Below are positions 23,206-31,893 of a stretch of DNA of 64,000 nt, piece by piece (positions within the stretch are counted from its first letter, which is position 1; the number at the start of each line of letters is the position of its first letter). Origin of the DNA: Hallerella sp963652365 (GTDB taxonomy: Bacteria > Fibrobacterota > Fibrobacteria > Fibrobacterales > Fibrobacteraceae). The stretch covers positions 1 through 64,000 of the forward strand of contig CAVJTH010000013.1 of assembly GCA_963652365.1 (NCBI GenBank), given 5' to 3'. The notes under the pieces were generated by a model. It was given only the letters and a program-made list of their open reading frames with translations. It was not told the DNA's origin and made no database searches. The position numbers and the translations under genes are program-made.

Positions 23206-24597
23206 ATGAAAATTTTTCCCGTCTGCGTTCTGGCCTTGGCGATATCCACTTTCGCCAGCTGGAGCGAAGCGGGAGGAGTCCGCTGTCGCGGACTTTTCTT
23301 GTTGAACGGGAAATTCGCGAACGCCGATGTTCTTGGCTGTCAAGTTTTCGACTCCTTGCGGACAGACGTTCTTCTCGTCGATGTCGCTTTGCAGCGATAC
23401 CGTCCAAACATCTCGCTCGAAAATTCCTGGAAACTGGAATCGGACGCCTTGTTCCAGAATGCGCACCTGGGCATGCAGGGAAACTTTCGGAACCTGCATC
23501 TCGGCGCGAATCTTTCGGGAAGCCGCGACTTTCGCCATTTCGACATCGTTTCGGAAATTCACGCCGCCGATTCCCTGTTCTTTCTTGGCGTAACGCTCGG
23601 GCGTCTCTCCGTCGGAGAATTTCGGGCGAAATGGACCAGCGGAGACAGGAACTCGGTTCTCGACACGGTGAACCTGGTCTATCGGGGAAATTTTCTAGGA
23701 CGCGGCGCTTTTCTGGGAAGCCGGCTGCGGAAGCATTCCTTTCGGGTCAGCGGAAATTTCTGGGACTCTCGCCGGGAACCTCTCCAGGACGACACTTACG
23801 CCATCCGGGATTCTTCGAAACTCTTCCGATTGCGCTCCGGATACGCGTATCGATCCGACCAGGGAACCTTTTCCGCCGACATTTTCTGGACAAGCCTGGA
23901 CGCTCGTCTGTTCGGCATTCGAACCAAAGACGGCAAGTCCAAGCGATTTGCCTTTTTGCCTGCCAAGGCGAACGTGGAAGGGCTCGATGTCTCCTGGGAA
24001 AGCTCCTTTTTCGAGCTTCGGGCAGGCGGCATCCTGCTGCAAGGTTCCTTTCCGCACAGCAAGGCGCGTTTTTACGAAACGCTCGCCCCGAACCGAATGC
24101 TGAACTATTCCCTGCTGCAGGCCTTTTCGTTCGCTTACTTCAAGCGCGACTATCGGCTTTTTGGCGAAGCGGACGGATTCCTGTCGTACTTCAAGGCGAA
24201 AAGGGATTTCACATTTTATCTCGGGCGTTTTCTTGTGCAGCCGGGAATTTCCGCGAACTTTCTTTATGCGCAAGGGAATCTCGACGCGTCCCTCGAGTCG
24301 GTGACGACATCTCTCTTCGTGCGAAAGACGCAGACGACGGACTATACGGCGAACATCAAGGCGGCAGGCGTCATCGTCAACCCGTCCCTTGCCCTGAAGA
24401 CCCCTCGGCAAAAGTTCTTTCTCGCCGCGGCTTGTTACCAGCTTGTCCCGTTTCTCGTCGCCAGAAATTTCGAAAAGATCCCGGAAAACGGCCAGCGCCA
24501 AGACGTCGGCCTGGGAAATTCATCGAAAGGCAAAAGCGAAGCCTCGATTTTCAGGTCGGGATTCGCCTTCGACCTTTCTATCGGGTTTCATTTTTAA
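23206..24597 (+). CDS. outer-membrane beta-barrel protein, unknown family
   Basis: 463 residues. Signal peptide ~1-22 (ending EAGG), then alternating aromatic/hydrophobic strands throughout and a C-terminal Phe (LSIGFHF), the barrel-assembly signature. No TonB box or plug domain. Cotranscribed with the lipoprotein upstream. The last 20 bases overlap, tail to tail, with the YejF-like gene. Family and cargo unknown. Confidence 0.65.
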   Translation: MKIFPVCVLALAISTFASWSEAGGVRCRGLFLLNGKFANADVLGCQVFDSLRTDVLLVDVALQRYRPNISLENSWKLESDALFQNAHLGMQGNFRNLHLGANLSGSRDFRHFDIVSEIHAADSLFFLGVTLGRLSVGEFRAKWTSGDRNSVLDTVNLVYRGNFLGRGAFLGSRLRKHSFRVSGNFWDSRREPLQDDTYAIRDSSKLFRLRSGYAYRSDQGTFSADIFWTSLDARLFGIRTKDGKSKRFAFLPAKANVEGLDVSWESSFFELRAGGILLQGSFPHSKARFYETLAPNRMLNYSLLQAFSFAYFKRDYRLFGEADGFLSYFKAKRDFTFYLGRFLVQPGISANFLYAQGNLDASLESVTTSLFVRKTQTTDYTANIKAAGVIVNPSLALKTPRQKFFLAAACYQLVPFLVARNFEKIPENGQRQDVGLGNSSKGKSEASIFRSGFAFDLSIGFHF

Positions 24598-25534
24598 GGC
24601 AATACGCAAAGTGCCGTTCGTCTCCGATTCGCAGAGGCTTTTCCGCACACCGTTCTTCGGCAAGGCGGCATCTCGCGGCAAAGCGGCACCCTTCGACAAA
24701 TTCCGATGGCGCGGGAACACTTCCGGGAATGGGTTCCATTCTGGAAACATCGGAGAGACCTTTGGGAATCGCGGCAATGAGCCCCTGCGTGTAAGGGTGC
24801 ATCGGCGACAGTATGACATCGCGACTCGTTCCGCATTCCATCATTCTCCCCGCATACATCACGGCGACCCGCTTGGCATATTGGGCGACGATTCCCATGT
24901 TGTGCGTAATCAGGAGAACCGCCGTTCTGGATTTTTGCGCCATGTTTTTTAGAACCTGGAGAACCATCGCCTGCACGGTCACGTCGAGCGCTGTCGTCGG
25001 CTCGTCGGCGATGATCAGCTTCGGTTCGGGAAGCAGCGCCATGACAATGCAGACACGCTGGAGCATTCCGCCGCTCATTTCGCAAGGATATGCGGAAAGG
25101 ATGCGTTCGACGTCGGAAAATCCCGCCGACGCGAGCCCTTCGCGGATTCTTTGGAGCGCTTCCTTTTCGCCACATTCCGGCAAGGCTTCCCGCAGCTGGC
25201 TTCGAATGGTACGAACCGGATCGAGCGCCTGCATCGGCTCCTGGAAAATCACGGAAATCCGATGACCGCGAATCTTTTGCAGTTCGGGCGTGGAAAGTTT
25301 CAACAAGTCCACGTTCTCGAAGAATGCGCTCCCCGAAACGACTCGGGCGGAGGGCTTTGGCAAGAGGCCGACAAGGCTCATCGCCGTGACGCTTTTTCCG
25401 CACCCCGATTCCCCGACCAGCGCAAAGAACTCGCCTCCGCAAATATCAAAGGAAACATTGTCCGTCACCTGGACGGCGGTCTCTTTTCCGAACGCGACCG
25501 AAAGGTTTCGGACCGACAGAATGACATCATTCAT
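24578..25534 (-). CDS. peptide ABC transporter ATP-binding protein (single-domain YejF-like)
   Basis: 318 residues from ATG 25534 (GGGAG upstream). Walker A GESGCGKS, Q-loop FQEPMQALDP, signature MSGGMLQRV, Walker B LIIADEPTTALD, then the C-terminal oligopeptide-type Cys motif (VEGCRFAARCRLAEERC). The sequence follows the first half of E. coli YejF, but the second ATPase half of that ~530-residue protein is absent and the gene stops against a convergent neighbour. It may act as a homodimer, or another ATPase may be encoded elsewhere. Overlaps yejE by eight bases. Confidence 0.88.
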   Translation of the reverse strand: MNDVILSVRNLSVAFGKETAVQVTDNVSFDICGGEFFALVGESGCGKSVTAMSLVGLLPKPSARVVSGSAFFENVDLLKLSTPELQKIRGHRISVIFQEPMQALDPVRTIRSQLREALPECGEKEALQRIREGLASAGFSDVERILSAYPCEMSGGMLQRVCIVMALLPEPKLIIADEPTTALDVTVQAMVLQVLKNMAQKSRTAVLLITHNMGIVAQYAKRVAVMYAGRMMECGTSRDVILSPMHPYTQGLIAAIPKGLSDVSRMEPIPGSVPAPSEFVEGCRFAARCRLAEERCAEKPLRIGDERHFAYCLKNETR

Positions 25535-26564
25535 AGCGATCTCCCGATTTCGGATCCATCGCGTCGCGGACCCCTTCGCCGACAAACGTCGTGAGCAGAA
25601 GCGTGACAAAAAGCGCAAGGACCGTGCTCACGGAAATCCAGGGCGCATACAGATTGTTGAGTCCCTGGCTCATCAGCTCGCCCCAGGACGGCGTGGGAGG
25701 TTCCAGTCCAAATCCCAGGAAATCCAGCGACGTCAGGCTGCCGATTCCGCCGATAAGCGTAAACGGGAAAAGCGAAATCACCGGAGTGAGCGCATTGGGA
25801 AAGATTTCCCGAAAGAAGATGTGCAGGTGCCCGAATCCAAGAGCCTTTGCCGCACGGACATATTGCAACGAGCGCAACTTCAGGTATTCCGCGCGCATGT
25901 AGTAGCTGAGCGACACCCAGTTGAAAATCGCCATGATGACGATCAGCATGAAAAAGCTTCGCCCGTAAATCGACCCGACGAGAATGACCACGTAGAGGAA
26001 CGGAAGGGACGACCAGATTTCGATGCCGCGCTGCATCAAGATATCCCACTTGCCGCCTAGATATCCCTGGATGCCTCCCACGACGATTCCGAGGAACGTT
26101 CCGAGAAACGTCAAAAGCAGGCTAAAGCTCATGCAGATTCGAAATCCGTGGATGAGCCGCGCTAGTACGTCGCGCCCGTTCGCATCGGTCCCGAGCACAT
26201 GCGAGCGGCTCGGTGCAAAGGGAGGCGTTCCATCCAGGGAAAGATCCGCCTTGAGGGGATCCTTGGCTACCGGCGGCATCAGCGCCCAGACCTTTTTCCC
26301 TTCCGATTCCGCTTCGCGGAGAAGCGTCGGATAATCCGGCTCTGTCTGGTAAGCGCCGCCAAAATCCCGTTCCGAATAGGTGACGAAGGCGGGGAAATAG
26401 GTCTTTCCTTCAAAGCGCAAGAGAAGCGGTTCGTCGTTTACAAGCCACGGCGAAAGAAGGGAAAGCGCATAGGCGACCGCCAAGACGCAAAACGAGCGAA
26501 ACGCCAGTCGGTTTTTCCGGAAGCGATTCCATTTTTTCTTCATTTCGGGGGAAAGGGCAATCAT
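25527..26564 (-). CDS. yejE: peptide ABC transporter permease YejE
   Basis: 345-residue inner-membrane permease. The N terminus (LSPEMKKKWNRFRKNRLAF), the periplasmic region (TYFPAFVTYSERDFGGAY) and LGTDANGRDVLARL match E. coli YejE. The EAA loop is YVRAAKALGFGHLHIFFREI. Forms the channel with YejB for peptide uptake (microcin C in E. coli). It starts two bases after the yejB stop and overlaps the ATPase start. Confidence 0.92.
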   Translation of the reverse strand: MIALSPEMKKKWNRFRKNRLAFRSFCVLAVAYALSLLSPWLVNDEPLLLRFEGKTYFPAFVTYSERDFGGAYQTEPDYPTLLREAESEGKKVWALMPPVAKDPLKADLSLDGTPPFAPSRSHVLGTDANGRDVLARLIHGFRICMSFSLLLTFLGTFLGIVVGGIQGYLGGKWDILMQRGIEIWSSLPFLYVVILVGSIYGRSFFMLIVIMAIFNWVSLSYYMRAEYLKLRSLQYVRAAKALGFGHLHIFFREIFPNALTPVISLFPFTLIGGIGSLTSLDFLGFGLEPPTPSWGELMSQGLNNLYAPWISVSTVLALFVTLLLTTFVGEGVRDAMDPKSGDRYE

Positions 26565-26566
26565 CG

Positions 26567-27580
26567 TTATTCAAACCGGATCCGCGGATCTACCCAGGTA
26601 TAGAGGATGTCGCTAAAAAGCCTCCCGAGCATCGCGAGAACGCTGGAGAGCAAAATGATTCCCATCACCACGTTGTAATCGCGGTTCACCATCGAATTGT
26701 AGTAGAGAAGCCCCATGCCGTCGATGTCGAAGACTTTCTCGATGAGAAGCGCCCCGGCAAAGAGAAGCGAGAAGACTTCGGAAAGCCGCGTAACGATTGG
26801 AATCAGGGCGTTTCGGAGCGCATGGCGCACCAGGGCTTCCCGAAAGGAAAGTCCCTTGGCCAGAGCCGTCCGCATGTATTCCCGGCCCAATTCCTCGAGC
26901 ACGCTGTTTTTCATCAAAAATGTCAAGAACGCAAATTCGCCAATCATGTAGCAGAGCATGGGGAGCGTCCAATGCAACAGAACGTCCCCGATTTTTCCGC
27001 CGAGGGAAAGCTCTTCGAAATTTTCGGAAACGATTCCGCCAAGCGGAAAGATGTCAAGAAACGAACCGCCCGCAAGGAAAATGATCAGCAGGATTCCGAG
27101 CGCATAGCCAGGCATCACGTAGCCAGAAAAGATCGCCGCCGACGAAATCTTGTCGAAAAGGGAATTGTTCCTGACCGCTTTCGCGAGCCCGAGAGGAACG
27201 CACACCAGGTAGCTCAGAAAGAACGAAGTCAGCCCAAAGGCCAGGGACACGGGAAATCTCGACGAAATCACGTCCCACACCGGAAGTCCGTAAGTGTAGG
27301 AAGTTCCCAGATCCAGATGAAAGATATTCCAAAGCCAAACGAGGTAGCGCTTCCACGCCGGCTTGTCAAAACCGAAATAGCTCTGGATCTGCGCTATCTG
27401 CTCCGGAGAAATCGATCGGGAAGCAGAAGCGCCTCCATGCGCCGAAGCGGCCTGGACCTTTGCGACCATCTCCTCGACAGGTCCGCCCGGAATCAGCTGT
27501 ACCAGGGCAAAGCAGACAATCGAGATTCCGAGCAACGTGGGAATCATCAACAGAAGCCTGCGGAGAATGTAAGCCTTCAT
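26567..27580 (-). CDS. yejB: peptide ABC transporter permease YejB
   Basis: 337 residues, six membrane segments. RRLLLMIPTLLGI, LIPGGPVEEMV, YGFDKP-like FGFDKPAWKRYL, and the C-terminal SDILYTWVDPRIRFE match E. coli YejB. The EAA loop is YMRTALAKGLSFREALVRHAL. First gene of a three-gene operon; no solute-binding protein (YejA) is present in the window. TAGATT stands ten bases before the ATG, and no ribosome site is seen. Confidence 0.92.
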   Translation of the reverse strand: MKAYILRRLLLMIPTLLGISIVCFALVQLIPGGPVEEMVAKVQAASAHGGASASRSISPEQIAQIQSYFGFDKPAWKRYLVWLWNIFHLDLGTSYTYGLPVWDVISSRFPVSLAFGLTSFFLSYLVCVPLGLAKAVRNNSLFDKISSAAIFSGYVMPGYALGILLIIFLAGGSFLDIFPLGGIVSENFEELSLGGKIGDVLLHWTLPMLCYMIGEFAFLTFLMKNSVLEELGREYMRTALAKGLSFREALVRHALRNALIPIVTRLSEVFSLLFAGALLIEKVFDIDGMGLLYYNSMVNRDYNVVMGIILLSSVLAMLGRLFSDILYTWVDPRIRFE

Positions 27581-27802
27581 AACGGAAAAAATCTAGAATT
27601 TTCCGGGTCTTCTTCGTTTCGGCCTCTTCGCCCGGCAAACGAAACGGAGATTCAAAAAGGATTTCCACCCGCATTTTCCCGGTTTTTCGGTCAAAAACCG
27701 CCAAACGAGCCCGCCGGCAAAGTTCCCCCTTGACAAAACGCCTAAAATTTTCTCTTTTTAGCGCATACAAACAGAAGTTTAACCTTTTTTGGAGATAATC
27801 TC

Positions 27803-27898
27803 ATGCCTTGCGGAAAGAAAAGAAAGCGTAAGAAGATTGCGACTCACAAGCGGAAGAAACGTCGTCGTCGTGATCGCCAGAAAAAGAAACTCCGCTAA
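27803..27898 (+). CDS. AURKAIP1/COX24-domain small basic protein (mS38/bS22-like)
   Basis: 31 residues: MPCGKKRKRKKIATHKRKK followed by RRRRDRQKKKLR. This matches the very short basic bacterial proteins annotated with the AURKAIP1/COX24 domain, related to mitochondrial mS38 and mycobacterial bS22, which bind the small ribosomal subunit. GGAG (27791-27794) lies upstream. A TTGACA (27730-27735) is a possible -35 box. A terminator follows at 27926-27954. Too short for most gene callers. Confidence 0.85.
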   Translation: MPCGKKRKRKKIATHKRKKRRRRDRQKKKLR

Positions 27899-27925
27899 CC
27901 AGCCGGGTTCTTTTTAAGACAACGG

Positions 27926-27954
27926 AAAAGGAATGCCGCACACGCATTCCTTTT
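27926..27954 (+). terminator. rho-independent terminator after the mS38-like gene
   Basis: AAAAGGAATGC (27926-27936), loop CGCACAC, GCATTCCTTTT (27944-27954). An 11-base perfect stem whose right arm ends in TTTT. Confidence 0.85.
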
Positions 27955-27968
27955 GAATTTTAAAGACC

Positions 27969-30212
27969 ATGCGAATCGAAGGAACACTCAGGAACATCAC
28001 CTTCCGAAACAGCGCAAACGGATTTTCGGTGCTGCGGTTCGTCGTCTCCGGAGAAGCTCGGCCCGTCACCGTCACCGGAACGTTTCCCGAACTTTCCGCC
28101 GGCGAAACGCTGCGAATGGAAGGGGAATGGAAAACGCATCCGAAATACGGAAGACAGTTTGTCTGCGTCCAAAGCGAGACCGTCTTTCCGACAAGCGGAG
28201 AAGGTCTTGTCGCCTATCTTTCCGGAGGGCTCTTCAAGGGAATCGGTCCCACGACAGCCAAGAGGCTTGTCGAAACCTTTGGCGCGGATCTCGTTTCCAT
28301 TCTCGACGGCGACGGCGACAGGCTCGCCAAGAAGAAGATCAAGGGATTTTCGGGAAAGAAGGTGACGCAGTTTCTGCACGACTGGAAGCAGATGCGCGAA
28401 AGCCGCGAAACGATGCTGTTTCTCTACGGACACGGGATTACCGGAAGCGTCGCCTTGCGGCTGTGGCGACAGTATTCGACGGACACGATTCGAATCCTTT
28501 CCGAAAATCCCTACATTCTCTGCGAAGAGGTCTGGGGAATCGGATTCGTCAAGGCCGACGAAATCGCGCGCAAGGTCGGGATTTCCGAATGGAACGAGGC
28601 GCGCCTCGAAGCGGGCATCTGCTACGCGATCTTCAAGGCGTCTTCCGGGGACGGGCACACGTTTCTGCCGCAAGACGTCCTGTTGCAGAACGCCGTCAAG
28701 GAACTTCGTCTTGCCATCGAGACCGACGACGAAGCGGGCAACGTCTTCCTTGCGCTCGAACGCCTCCTGAAACAGAACCGGCTGGATCGCGACGAAAGCT
28801 GCATCGCCATTCCGAGCCTCGTCCATGCGGAAAGCTTCATCGCGAAATTCGTCACCGAAAGGATTTCCGCTTCGAAAAGCGTGAAAGCCGAAGACTCCCG
28901 GGAGCTGGAAGGACTCCTGTCGGCCTTTGAAAAGGAACAGGGATTTTCTTATGACCCCATCCAAAAGGCGGGTATCGTCCGGGCGTTTCAAAGCAAGGTC
29001 TTCATTGTTACGGGAGGTCCCGGCACGGGAAAGACCACGCTTCTCAAGGGGATTCTCGCGCTGGCGGAAAAAAAGGAAATCGACGTAACGCTCGCCGCGC
29101 CTACGGGTCGCGCCGCAAAGAGAATGCAGGATGTCACCGGGCATTCCGCCAAGACCTTGCACCGCTTGCTGGAAATCGACCCGGCATCGCGGAAGTTCTT
29201 GCGCAACGAAAGCTTTCCGATCGAAACGGGAATCCTTGTCGTCGATGAATTCAGCATGGTCGATTCCTGGCTTTGCGCGGGTCTGATGAAGGCCATTCCG
29301 GAACGCACGCGCCTGATTCTCGTCGGGGACAAGGACCAGCTGCCGAGCATCGGGCCGGGAAACGTGCTTTGCGACCTGCTGTCCGTTCCGCAAATTCCGG
29401 GGATTCGCCTGGAAAAGATCTTTCGACAGGCAGGCGGAAACGACATCGCCGAAAAGGCGACGCTCATCAACCAGGGGATAAAGCCCGTTCCGCTGGAAGG
29501 CAACAACTTTCACTACGTTCCGTTCGAAAATCCGGATGACGCCTTGAACCTGCTGGCGGAAATCGTCACGCAAAAGATCCCTTCGCTCTTCAAGTCGCGC
29601 GCCGGAGATCTGCAGGTTCTCGTCCCGATGCACAGAGGCCCGCTCGGAACCATCGAACTGAACAACTTTTTGCAAGGGCTCCTGAACAGCGCGCCCAAAG
29701 GTTTCGATTCGCGGGGAATTTCCTGGAAACGGGGAGACCGCGTGATGCAGATTCGAAACAATTACGAAAAGAGCGTCTTCAACGGAGACATCGGAAAGAT
29801 TGTCGCGCTCGAAAAGGCCGCGCAAAAAATCACCGTGGATTTCGAAGGGCACCTGGTCGGCTACGAAGGCGACGATCTCGAGGAACTCGCGCTCGCCTAC
29901 GCCTGTACCATCCACAAGAGCCAGGGCAGCGAATATCCGGCGGTCGTCATCGTCCTGGATTCTTCGCACTATCGCATGCTGCAGAGAAACCTGCTCTATA
30001 CGGGAATCACGCGCGCCAAGGGGCATGTCTGGGTATTGTCGGGGAACGGCGCACTGGACGAAGCGATTCGAAACAACCGGATGCAGCACCGCTACACGCG
30101 TCTTTGCAAGTTCATTGCAGACAAGTTAAAGGACAGCGGCGACGTCGAAAAAAGTCCCGGCGAAAAGCGGCCGGGACCTTACGACAGGTTCTTGAAGTTC
30201 CTCGACGAATAG
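27969..30212 (+). CDS. recD2: RecD2-type 5'-3' DNA helicase
   Basis: 747 residues, SF1B helicase. N-terminal OB-like region and helix-hairpin-helix (KGIGPTTAKRL, residues ~90-100) mark RecD2 rather than the RecBCD subunit. Walker A GGPGTGKTT (349-357), motif Ia APTGRAAKRM, Walker B LVVDEFSMVD, motif III VGDKDQLPSIGPG, and motif VI YTGITRAKGHVWV. Works in DNA repair and replication without RecBC. Convergent with dut, two bases apart. Confidence 0.95.
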   Translation: MRIEGTLRNITFRNSANGFSVLRFVVSGEARPVTVTGTFPELSAGETLRMEGEWKTHPKYGRQFVCVQSETVFPTSGEGLVAYLSGGLFKGIGPTTAKRLVETFGADLVSILDGDGDRLAKKKIKGFSGKKVTQFLHDWKQMRESRETMLFLYGHGITGSVALRLWRQYSTDTIRILSENPYILCEEVWGIGFVKADEIARKVGISEWNEARLEAGICYAIFKASSGDGHTFLPQDVLLQNAVKELRLAIETDDEAGNVFLALERLLKQNRLDRDESCIAIPSLVHAESFIAKFVTERISASKSVKAEDSRELEGLLSAFEKEQGFSYDPIQKAGIVRAFQSKVFIVTGGPGTGKTTLLKGILALAEKKEIDVTLAAPTGRAAKRMQDVTGHSAKTLHRLLEIDPASRKFLRNESFPIETGILVVDEFSMVDSWLCAGLMKAIPERTRLILVGDKDQLPSIGPGNVLCDLLSVPQIPGIRLEKIFRQAGGNDIAEKATLINQGIKPVPLEGNNFHYVPFENPDDALNLLAEIVTQKIPSLFKSRAGDLQVLVPMHRGPLGTIELNNFLQGLLNSAPKGFDSRGISWKRGDRVMQIRNNYEKSVFNGDIGKIVALEKAAQKITVDFEGHLVGYEGDDLEELALAYACTIHKSQGSEYPAVVIVLDSSHYRMLQRNLLYTGITRAKGHVWVLSGNGALDEAIRNNRMQHRYTRLCKFIADKLKDSGDVEKSPGEKRPGPYDRFLKFLDE

Positions 30213-30214
30213 CC

Positions 30215-30652
30215 TTATCGCGTGCCCGTGCTTCCAAAGCCTCCGCGGTTTTCTCCTTCGAGAGGCGCTTCGACAAAGCGAATCTTCGGCTGGTTTTCCA
30301 CGATGCGGAATTGCGCAATGCGGCTTCCCTTTTCGATTGTCACGTCCTCGGTCGCATAGACGGGATATTTCCACCAGTCATCCTTGCCGCAGTAGCTCGA
30401 ATCGACGACTCCGACAGAATTCGTCTGCAAGATCTTCCAGTTCTTGAACGTGGAACTGCGCGGAGCGATATGCGCTTCGAACCCTTCGGGAAGCTTCATC
30501 GCGACGCCTAGATGAATCAGCCGGAACTCTCCTTTCTTGAGGCAGACCGTTTCCGCGGATCGCAAATCGATCCAGTCGGATTTTCCGCCGATATATTCAA
30601 GACGCGGGATTGTCTCGTCCAGATATTGGATTTGAATTGTCTCTTCGGCCAT
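30215..30652 (-). CDS. dut: dUTP diphosphatase
   Basis: 145 residues, trimeric dUTPase. Hydrolyses dUTP to dUMP, keeping uracil out of DNA and feeding thymidylate synthesis. The conserved motifs are PRSSTFKNWKILQTNSVGVVD, the GSRIAQFRI strand and the Gly-rich C-terminal arm RGGFGSTG. Its ATG overlaps the ddh stop by one base (TAATG), so the pair is translationally coupled. Confidence 0.95.
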   Translation of the reverse strand: MAEETIQIQYLDETIPRLEYIGGKSDWIDLRSAETVCLKKGEFRLIHLGVAMKLPEGFEAHIAPRSSTFKNWKILQTNSVGVVDSSYCGKDDWWKYPVYATEDVTIEKGSRIAQFRIVENQPKIRFVEAPLEGENRGGFGSTGTR

Positions 30653-31635
30653 TAGAGAAGTTCCTTGCGCAGAGCTTCGGCGCTTTTCGGGGAAAGATAG
30701 GAGGGCGGCACGTCGAGAACCGTCTTGCAGCCAAACGCGCCTTCCCGGAAAAACCGCATGAGGGCACGGGCATACGCGACCAGGACGCTCGCCGTAAACG
30801 CAGGGTTCGAATCCAGCTTGAGACTGTATTCGATGACGTTCGTGAATTCATCGGAAAGTCCCGTCTTTCCCGACCGGATGACAAATCCGCCGTGCGCCAT
30901 GCCGGAATGATCTTTCAGAAATTCCTCTTCGCCGATAAAGTGCACCGTCGTGTCGTAATCCGCAAAGTAGTTCGGCATCGTCTTGATTTCCCGTTCGACA
31001 CGGCTTGCGTCGGCGCCCGCTTCGAGCACGACAAAGACTTCGCGGAGATGCTTTTCGCGAGTCGAAAGTTTCGGAGACGTTCCGCCGCGAACCGCTTCGA
31101 GAGCGCTTTCGACGGGAATCGTGTATTGCTTGGCGTTTTTCACTCCGCGAATTCGACGGACCGCATCCGAATGCCCCTGCGAAACGCCCTTTCCCCAGAA
31201 TGTATAGGTTTCGCCTTTCGGGAGAATTGCGTCGGCATAGACGCGGTTCAGCGAAAAGAGGCCCGGATCCCAGCCGACGGAAATCATGGCGACCTTCTGC
31301 GCGGACTTTGCGGAAACATCGACCGCGGCAAAATGTTCCGGAATGTTCGCATGGGTATCGAAGCTGTCAATGACATTGAAATGCTTCGCAAATTCCGGAG
31401 TCTGAGCCGGCAGGTCTGTCGCGCTTCCGCCGCAGAGAATCATGACGTCTATCTTGTCTTTCCATTCCAGGACTTTTTCGATTTCGACGACCGGAACGCC
31501 TTTCGTCAAAAGAGTCACCGAAGAGGGATCTCTCCGCGTGAACACGGCCGAAAGTTCCATGTCCTCCGAGTTTCTGACGGCGCATTCCACGCCGCGCCCG
31601 AGATTTCCATAGCCCAGAATTCCAATTCTAATCAT
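30652..31635 (-). CDS. ddh: meso-diaminopimelate D-dehydrogenase
   Basis: 327 residues. Reductively aminates tetrahydrodipicolinate to meso-DAP in one NADPH-dependent step, supplying peptidoglycan and lysine. Rossmann motif GILGYGNLGRGVE (6-17), the DSFDTHANIPEH loop, SVGWDPGLFSLNR and GTSPKLSTREKHLREVFV are typical of the family. First gene of ddh-dut. Confidence 0.95.
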   Translation of the reverse strand: MIRIGILGYGNLGRGVECAVRNSEDMELSAVFTRRDPSSVTLLTKGVPVVEIEKVLEWKDKIDVMILCGGSATDLPAQTPEFAKHFNVIDSFDTHANIPEHFAAVDVSAKSAQKVAMISVGWDPGLFSLNRVYADAILPKGETYTFWGKGVSQGHSDAVRRIRGVKNAKQYTIPVESALEAVRGGTSPKLSTREKHLREVFVVLEAGADASRVEREIKTMPNYFADYDTTVHFIGEEEFLKDHSGMAHGGFVIRSGKTGLSDEFTNVIEYSLKLDSNPAFTASVLVAYARALMRFFREGAFGCKTVLDVPPSYLSPKSAEALRKELL

Positions 31636-31669
31636 AGATGTCCTTTTTTTGAAACGCCTCTAATTTACA

Positions 31670-31697
31670 AAAAATCCCCGGAAGCAAAATCCGGGGA
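31670..31697 (-). terminator. rho-independent terminator of the OMP-lipoprotein operon
   Basis: On the minus strand TCCCCGG pairs with CCGGGGA around ATTTTGCTT and is followed by TTTTTT. It starts 25 bases after the small lipoprotein stop. Confidence 0.85.
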
Positions 31698-31722
31698 CTT
31701 CCGTTTTGAAAAAATGTCCGAA

Positions 31723-31881
31723 CTAGTTGTCTTCGGAATCGTCCGACGAGCTGCTGCTGACGTAGCCGCTGTTGTCCACGATTCCAGAACCGTTGTATTG
31801 ACCGCTTACCGTGTCGGCGCTGCAAGCGACAAGGAAGGAGACGAAGAGCAGGCCCAAAATTGCAATCGTTGTCTTTTTCAT
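31723..31881 (-). CDS. 52-residue small lipoprotein
   Basis: Residues 1-19 are a lipoprotein signal with lipobox FLVAC (Cys20). The mature part is only 33 residues, Gly/Ser/Asn-rich, with a run of five Ser and an acidic end (DDSEDN). AAGGAG stands eight bases before the ATG. It lies 12 bases after the barrel gene and just before the shared terminator, so it is its operon partner. No family recognised. Confidence 0.75.
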   Translation of the reverse strand: MKKTTIAILGLLFVSFLVACSADTVSGQYNGSGIVDNSGYVSSSSSDDSEDN

Positions 31882-31893
31882 TTCGAAATCTCC

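Noticed and set aside
21382..23562. A 726-codon minus-strand frame opposite the lipoprotein
   Set aside because: The plus strand has a lipobox, SD and operon partner; the minus frame has none.
27960..30089. A 709-codon minus-strand frame opposite recD2
   Set aside because: Antisense shadow; recD2 motifs prove the other strand.
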